Under the pieces are notes generated by a model. The model saw only the letters and a program-made list of their open reading frames with translations. It had not been told where the DNA came from and did not search any database. Source: CAZABP01 sp964483245 (lineage in GTDB: Bacteria > Planctomycetota > UBA1135 > UBA2386). From it: a stretch of DNA of 12,361 nucleotides. Both the position numbers and the translations under genes were made by a program. Below are positions 6,728 through 12,361 of this stretch, piece after piece. Every line of letters begins with the position of its first letter. Position 1 is the first letter of the stretch. The stretch covers positions 1 through 12,361 of the forward strand of contig CAZABP010000091.1 in NCBI GenBank assembly GCA_964483245.1. The letters run 5' to 3'.

Positions 6728-6740
6728 CCGATTTTTTCGG
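6728..6740. other. Short dyad around a T6 tract in the divergent promoter region
   Basis: CCGA (6728-6731) and TCGG (6737-6740) pair around TTTTT. A wider pair, GTCCG (6726-6730) and CGGAC (6755-6759), encloses it. This is the most AT-rich spot in a very GC-rich region. It might be a bend or protein-binding site between the divergent promoters. No function is shown by the sequence alone. Confidence 0.25.
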
Positions 6741-6783
6741 CGCTGCCCAAAAGGCGGACAGGGGGGCGTGCCGATACCGGCCA

Positions 6784-6798
6784 TGGCAAGGACATCGC
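6784..6798 (+). promoter_or_regulatory. Sigma-54 (-24/-12) promoter candidate for the regulator operon
   Basis: TGGCAAGGACATCGC matches the sigma-54 consensus TGGCACGNNNNTTGC at 9 of the 11 specified positions, including the essential GG and GC with the correct 10-base gap. Transcription would start near 6810, giving a leader of about 46 bases before the ATG at 6856. The downstream gene encodes a sigma-54 activator, so the operon could be autoregulated or driven by a higher-level activator. Confidence 0.55.
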
Positions 6799-6855
6799 CA
6801 CCGGCGCCGCCGTCGCGGCGGCGCACGCGGCGAAACCGAACACAGAGGTCGGCAC

Positions 6856-8276
<1,421 letters not shown>

Positions 8277-8277
<1 letters not shown>

Positions 8278-8909
8278 TGCTCCTCGCCGAGCGGCCGGCG
8301 CATCAGCTCGTTGCCGTGCTCGGCCACGAGCTGCGCAACCCGCTCGCAGCGGCGATGGTGCAGGTCTCGCTGGCGCGGGACCTGACCGAGCCGGGGGATC
8401 CGCGCGCCACACAGCTCGCGGCTGCGCTCGGCGAGCTGCAGCGTGCCGGGGACCTGCTCGGTGCCTATCTGGCACTCGGCACCGGGCGGCTGCCGCCCGG
8501 GGAACCGATCGACCTCACGTTGTTGGCGCAGGAGCTGCGGCAGCGCACGCCGCAACTGCGCGTCAGCGACCACGGCCAGACCGCGCGGGTGCATGGCAGC
8601 CGCTGCCTGCTGCGCCGCTGCCTCGAGAACCTGATCGAGAACTCGTTGCGCGCCGGGGCCACGCGGATCGTGATCGAGCTGATCCTCGACGGCGAAGACG
8701 TCGCAGTCGTCGTACGCGACGACGGCAGTGGGATCGCTGCGGAACAGCGCGCGTCGCTGTTCCGCCCGTTCGACTCGCACTCCGGCGGGAGCGGGATCGG
8801 CCTCGCGCTGGTCCGCGCGATCACCGAACTGCATGGCGGCAGCATCGAGCTGCTGGACAGCCGCCACGGTGCGGCGTTCCAGCTCCGGCTGCCGTGCGCC
8901 GCCGCATGA
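8277..8909 (+). CDS. Sensor-less cytoplasmic histidine kinase
   Basis: This 210-residue kinase presumably phosphorylates the adjacent response regulator. It has only the catalytic core. A dimerisation/phosphoacceptor helix has H-box LGHELRNP (His17). The HATPase domain has N-box NLIEN (118-122), G1 box DDGSGI (148-153), an F box (FRPF) and G2 box GSGIGLALV (from 171). There is no membrane segment, PAS or other sensor domain, and the phospho-histidine is only 17 residues from the start, so the input signal must come from another protein. The ATG at 8277 overlaps the previous stop by one base (TGATG), with GGAG 7 bases upstream. FleS/FlrB kinases of flagellar systems are also cytoplasmic but normally carry a PAS domain. 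Coupling to the activator gene supports a cognate pair. Confidence 0.92.
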
Positions 8910-9757
8910 ACCTGCTGCTCGTGGAGGACGAGCCGGGCATCCGCGACGGGCTCGCCGCCTACCTGCGCCTGCGCGGGCACGTCGTGCACACGGCCGGCCG
9001 TGTTGCCGAAGCGGTGCAGCTCGCGGCGCAGCATGCGTTCGATCTCGTCGTCAGCGACTGGCGCCTGCCGGACGGGACGGCGGGCGGGTTGCTGCGGGAT
9101 TTCGCCGGCCGCCGGATCGTCGTCAGCGGCAACGTCGACGAAGTCCCGCCTGCGACTGCCGACCTGCAGCTGGGCAAGCCGATCCTGCCGTCGGAGCTCG
9201 CGGCGCGGATCGCGGAGCTGGCTCCGGTGCCGGCGCCGGCTCCTCGCATCGACCTGCCGGCCGATGTCGCGGAGCTCGTGCAGCAGCTCGAGACCGCCGC
9301 CGGAACCGCTGCCGAGCTCCGCGCGGACGGACTGCAGATCGTCGCGCGTGCCGCGGTCGCAGCGGGGCATGAGCACCGCTGCGCCGCACTCGCCTCGCGC
9401 GGGGGTGATCTGCGGTTGATCGCCACGACCTCCGGCACGGTCGCCGAATGGCGGCTGTGGCGCGACGGACGCCCGGACACTGTTGCAACGGTCATCGGGA
9501 CAGCGGAGCGATGGCCCACCGCTGTCGAGGAATTCGCCATCGACTGCAGCCGCGGTCCGGCGCTGACCGCCGATCGCCTGCGCAGCTGGCTCCCGCGCAT
9601 CGCCGCGGCGCGACGCCGAGGCCGGACCATCTGGCTGTTGAACCCGCCCTCGGCGCTGCGCGCTGCGAGTGCCGGCTTCGGAACCGCCGATGACATGCCG
9701 AAAAGAGCCACGCCAGGACCGCGGCTCCCTGCGGTGCTGGTTGAGCTGTGGAGCTGA
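8906..9757 (+). CDS. Response-regulator receiver with unrecognised C-terminal region
   Basis: The product has 283 residues. Residues 1 to about 108 are a CheY-like receiver: Glu7/Asp8/Glu9 acidic pocket, phosphoacceptor Asp51 (VVSDWRLPDG), Ser74 (IVVSGN) and Lys91 (LGKP), so all residues needed for phosphorylation are present. After an Ala/Pro-rich linker (about 109-120), the remaining ~160 residues match no output domain I know. They are not a helix-turn-helix, AAA+, GGDEF, EAL or HD-GYP domain. They include an alanine-rich helix, a likely beta-sheet section (RLIATTSGTVAEWRLW), and a late RTIWLLNPPS stretch. The start ATG overlaps the kinase stop as ATGA, so translation is coupled, and no clear Shine-Dalgarno sequence is present. 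It may be a second phosphate target of the kinase or an adaptor giving the sensorless kinase its input. Confidence 0.85.
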   Translation: MNLLLVEDEPGIRDGLAAYLRLRGHVVHTAGRVAEAVQLAAQHAFDLVVSDWRLPDGTAGGLLRDFAGRRIVVSGNVDEVPPATADLQLGKPILPSELAARIAELAPVPAPAPRIDLPADVAELVQQLETAAGTAAELRADGLQIVARAAVAAGHEHRCAALASRGGDLRLIATTSGTVAEWRLWRDGRPDTVATVIGTAERWPTAVEEFAIDCSRGPALTADRLRSWLPRIAAARRRGRTIWLLNPPSALRAASAGFGTADDMPKRATPGPRLPAVLVELWS

Positions 9758-9760
9758 GCG

Positions 9761-10612
9761 ATGGCAAGGGAACGGAATCCGGACCGGGCGGCGAGCGAGC
9801 AGGAGCCTGCGATCGAGCAGCTGATGGGCGGTGGTGCGGCCCCGCCCCGCCGGCGCCGCGACCTGACCGCCGACGCAGCCGCTGCCGCCGAGCAGGCGCT
9901 GCGCCGCGGTCGCCACGCGGTCGAAGAGGCGGAGCAGGCGCAGCGGCCCGCGCCGCCGACCGAGCGCTTGTCGCCGCGGCTGCGTCACCAGCTGCTGCGC
10001 GCGATGCTCGGCCTGAACCTGCTGCTGATGGTGTTGATGTTGTTGGTGCCGGATCCGGTCGTGACGCCGGCGCAACCGGCGGCACCGCAGCGCCCGACAC
10101 CGCCGCTCGCGCAGCCGGTGCCGCAGCCGGAGCTGCGCGATGCGCGTGACCTCGCGATCAGCGTGCCGGACCGCGAGCTGTACGACCGTGCCGTCGTCGC
10201 CTCGCTCGAGGGGCGGCACGAGGAAGCGGTCGCGCTGCTCGAGCACTACCTGCGCCGGCATCCGGAGATGCCGCCGGCGTTGCGGGCGACGGTCTACAAC
10301 CAGCTCGCGCACTATTCGGTGCTGCTGAACCGCCGCGAGGACGCGCACCGCTATGGCACGATGGCAGCGCAGCTGCGTCAGCGCACGGCGTTGCCGGACG
10401 AGCTGATCGAGAGCGCGCGCCGCGCCGCCGCCGACGGGCGCGGCTCCGACATGCGGCGCGACTATGCGCGGCTGCTGTTGCAGCAGCAGATGCTGCGCCC
10501 CGACCAGCGCGCCGCGATCGCTGAGGCGTACCTGCGGTTGGGGGACTCGTACCGGATCGAAGCGGAGCAGGGGGCCGGGGCGGCGCCACCGCCGCAGGAG
10601 CAGCGCAAATGA
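9761..10612 (+). CDS. Single-pass membrane protein with probable TPR part
   Basis: I do not recognise a named family for this 283-residue protein. Its N-terminal ~78 residues are charged and arginine-rich, then alanine-rich and helical (AAAAAEQALRRGRHAVEEAEQA), as expected for a cytoplasmic segment. One hydrophobic helix (about 79-97, LLRAMLGLNLLLMVLMLLV) should span the membrane. A proline-rich linker (about 98-124) follows. Residues about 135-275 are helical with TPR-like periodicity (YDRAVVASLEGRHEEAVALLEHYLRRHPEMP), predicted outside the membrane. The ATG at 9761 is 3 bases after the previous stop, with GGAG 7 bases upstream. Lying between the regulators and exported TPR proteins, it could act as a membrane scaffold linking the cytoplasmic circuit to an envelope complex. 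That is inference. Confidence 0.82.
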   Translation: MARERNPDRAASEQEPAIEQLMGGGAAPPRRRRDLTADAAAAAEQALRRGRHAVEEAEQAQRPAPPTERLSPRLRHQLLRAMLGLNLLLMVLMLLVPDPVVTPAQPAAPQRPTPPLAQPVPQPELRDARDLAISVPDRELYDRAVVASLEGRHEEAVALLEHYLRRHPEMPPALRATVYNQLAHYSVLLNRREDAHRYGTMAAQLRQRTALPDELIESARRAAADGRGSDMRRDYARLLLQQQMLRPDQRAAIAEAYLRLGDSYRIEAEQGAGAAPPPQEQRK

Positions 10613-12177
10613 TCGCGTTGCTCTGTGCGGCTGCGCTGATGCAGGACCCGTCGTTCGTCCTCGCGCAGGAGGGGGACGTGCAGCGGGTCTCCGCCGACCG
10701 CCCGGCGATCGCCGGCGACGCGGCGCTGCTCGAGCTCGCGAACGTGCTCGGCTGGTCGGTCCGCTTCAATCCGCAGTCGCTGCAGCAGGAGCTGTCGCTG
10801 CACAGTCTGGATCTTGCGTTCGCCGGCTCGAGCCCGCGCACGACCGCGCACCTGATCGCGGTCGCCTGCGGCGCCGACGTCGTGTTCGACGACCGCACCG
10901 GCGCGACCGGGCCGGCGACGATCCTGCACGTCGTGCCAGCGCCGAGTCCGGCGACCGAGGTCGGCCGGACGCGGCTGCGCAGCTGGGCTTCGCAGTGGTA
11001 CCAGACGTTCCTGGCGGACGACCTGAAGGTCGACCCGCTCGTCGTGCAGCATGGCCTGTCGGCACGGATGAACCTCGGCCAGCTCCTGCTCGAGCTCGGC
11101 GAGACCGACGCGGCGCGGCGATGGTTCGAGTCGATCTACGAGCAGGATCCGCTGTGGACCGGGATCCCGCGCGCGATGCTGCGGATCACCGAGTGCCACT
11201 TCGAGTTGGGACAATTCCAGGAGGCAGAGCGCTGGGCGCGGCTGCTCGCGGTCAAGCACCCGCGGCTGCCGGAGACCGCGGCTGCGACGGTGCTGCTCGG
11301 CCGCGTGTTGATCGCGCGTGGCTTCCACGATGAGTGCGTGCGGTTCCTGGAGGCTGCGCTGCTGCCGTTGGCCGGCACGCCGGAAGCGGTCGACATCACG
11401 CTGCTGCTCGGCGAAGTGCACCGGCTGCGCGGGCGGCTCGATCGCACGGCGGACGAGATGCGCCGGCTCGGCGGGCTCGCGAGCTTCCGCGAGCTGACGC
11501 CGCGGCAGTGGAACGACTACCACTTCCTGCGCGGCGCCGGTGCCGAGGCGGCTGCGGCGGGCGACCAGGCGAGTGCCGACACGGCGATCGAAGCGCTCGA
11601 GGTGTTCCTCGGGTTCGCGCCGGACGATCCGCGGCGAGGCATGGCGCTGGTCATGCTCGGACGCGCGTACCTCGCGCGCGACATGTTCCTCGAGGCGCGT
11701 GCGGCGGCGCAGGAGGCGATCACGTATCGCGCGCAGCTCTCGCCCGACTGGTACAAGGAGGCGCGCATCCTGGACGCGAAGAGCGCGCTCGCCGTGCTCG
11801 ACCGGGATCGCGCATTCGAGGATCTCGAGGTCGAGGTCCGGCGCCCCGAGGAGCGCGTGCCGGAGCTCGTGTTGTTCCTGGCGGGGGCGTTCCTGCAGGT
11901 CGGTCGCTACGAGCGCGCGATCGCAACGGCCAAGCTGCTGTTCGAAGAGCAGGGCGTGCAGGGTGATCAAGCGCGGGTGCTCGCGATCGAAGCGATGCTC
12001 GCGCAGGCGGAAGCGGGGAGTGCGCTGGCGACGTTCCCGGCCCGCGCGCTGCCGCTGGCGAAGGAAGTGCGGCACGAGCCGCTGCAGCGCGAGCTGGCCG
12101 GGATGTTCGGCCGGGTCTGGCAGCAGCTCGGCGACGTCGAGCGCGCCGCCGACGCGTATCGGGGGCTGCTGCGGTGA
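10609..12177 (+). CDS. Exported protein with STN-like N-terminus and TPR-like repeats
   Basis: The 522-residue product has no name that I recognise. A short hydrophobic N-terminus (MIALLCAAALMQDPSFVLAQ) looks like a weak signal peptide. Residues about 25-110 (LLELANVLGWSVRFNPQSLQ, then a TTAHLIAVACGADVVFDD repeat) resemble the STN/secretin N-terminal fold, which in secretins and TonB receptors mediates periplasmic contacts. From about residue 125 to the end the protein is alpha-helical with TPR-like motifs (LGQLLLELGETDAARRWFESIYEQDP, ECHFELGQFQEAERWARLL, LVMLGRAYLARDMFLEARAAAQEA, GAFLQVGRYERAIATAKLLFEE). No secretin beta-barrel is present, so it cannot be the pore itself; it may be an assembly or pilotin-like factor. 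The start overlaps the previous stop as ATGA, with AGGAG 8 bases upstream. Confidence 0.82.
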   Translation: MIALLCAAALMQDPSFVLAQEGDVQRVSADRPAIAGDAALLELANVLGWSVRFNPQSLQQELSLHSLDLAFAGSSPRTTAHLIAVACGADVVFDDRTGATGPATILHVVPAPSPATEVGRTRLRSWASQWYQTFLADDLKVDPLVVQHGLSARMNLGQLLLELGETDAARRWFESIYEQDPLWTGIPRAMLRITECHFELGQFQEAERWARLLAVKHPRLPETAAATVLLGRVLIARGFHDECVRFLEAALLPLAGTPEAVDITLLLGEVHRLRGRLDRTADEMRRLGGLASFRELTPRQWNDYHFLRGAGAEAAAAGDQASADTAIEALEVFLGFAPDDPRRGMALVMLGRAYLARDMFLEARAAAQEAITYRAQLSPDWYKEARILDAKSALAVLDRDRAFEDLEVEVRRPEERVPELVLFLAGAFLQVGRYERAIATAKLLFEEQGVQGDQARVLAIEAMLAQAEAGSALATFPARALPLAKEVRHEPLQRELAGMFGRVWQQLGDVERAADAYRGLLR

Positions 12178-12361
12178 GGCTCGCCGCCGTGGTGTGGTTC
12201 AGCACCGTGCTGTGCGCGCAGGACCCTGCAGCCGCCACGCGTGAGGAGCTGGCGAAGCTGCAGCACGAGCTGCTCGAGGCGGAGGCGCGCACGCAGCGGC
12301 TCGTCGATCTGCGCGTCCGCCACGATCTCGGTCTGCCGGCGGCGTTCGCGGTCTACGTCGA
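12174..12361 (+). CDS. Start of an exported coiled-coil protein (cut by right edge)
   Basis: The GTG at 12174 overlaps the preceding stop as GTGA, and a GGGGG stretch lies 8 bases upstream. The 62 visible codons read as a short signal-peptide-like start (M)RLAAVVWFSTVLCAQDP, with probable cleavage after CA or CAQ. A heptad-like amphipathic helix follows (EELAKLQHELLEAEARTQRL), suggesting a coiled coil. The rest lies beyond the window and no family can be assigned. The overlap makes it the sixth gene of the operon that begins at 6856. Confidence 0.68.
   Translation, partial: MRLAAVVWFSTVLCAQDPAAATREELAKLQHELLEAEARTQRLVDLRVRHDLGLPAAFAVYV

Noticed and set aside
6748..6777. Sigma-28-like element (GCCGATAC) on the plus strand before the activator gene
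   Set aside because: The -10 match is good, but the only A-rich candidate -35 (CAAAA) is poorly spaced. The sigma-54 match at 6784 is stronger and fits the gene type.
5746..6855. Possible 370-residue N-terminal extension of the activator
   Set aside because: The open frame continues upstream only because it is antisense to flagellin 2. The receiver domain begins just after the ATG at 6856, which has a good ribosome site.
10462..12075. Minus-strand open frame of 537 codons opposite the TPR-like genes
   Set aside because: It has shadow composition (R, E, Q, H rich), no recognisable domain, and lies opposite two well-formed, translationally coupled genes.

Overview
This is a GC-rich (roughly 70% by eye) bacterial chromosomal window. 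The flagellins, a signal-peptide kelch protein, a beta-propeller/di-heme cytochrome and a recurring C-terminal module on the secreted proteins look most like a high-GC member of the Planctomycetota. That assignment is inference from protein style, not from a marker gene. There are no tRNA, rRNA, CRISPR or transposon features that I can support.

Layout, left to right. (i) The N-terminal half of a flagellin gene on the minus strand, cut by the window edge (1-397). (ii) msrA on the minus strand, encoding a lipoprotein-type methionine sulfoxide reductase (558-1232). (iii) Divergent from msrA, a 942-residue exported beta-propeller protein with two CxxCH heme sites (1349-4177). (iv) Convergent with it, an exported kelch-repeat protein on the minus strand (4252-5604). 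(v) A complete second flagellin on the minus strand (5770-6597), ending in a strong hairpin. (vi) Divergent from that flagellin, a tightly packed six-gene operon on the plus strand running off the right edge (6856-12361). It encodes an NtrC-type sigma-54 activator, a sensorless histidine kinase, a receiver protein with an unrecognised C-terminal region, a one-helix membrane protein with a probable TPR part, an exported protein with an STN-like N-terminus and TPR-like repeats, and the beginning of an exported coiled-coil protein. Adjacent genes in this operon overlap by 1-4 bases or are 3 bases apart.

How it may work together (inference). The activator and kinase resemble the FleR/FleS (FlrC/FlrB) pair that controls late flagellar genes, and they sit beside a flagellin gene. 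A good sigma-54 promoter match (6784-6798) lies 57 bases before the activator, with a small dyad about 100 bases upstream of the predicted transcription start, where an enhancer-binding protein could bind. The operon then continues into four envelope-type or unknown proteins, so the same two-component circuit may also control, or be controlled by, an envelope assembly.

The two flagellin copies align without gaps over the visible 397 bases (about 87% identity, hand count) at an offset of exactly 6200 bases. They flank msrA, the cytochrome and the kelch gene as direct repeats. The long open frames on the opposite strands of the genes are GC-rich shadows and are left out.
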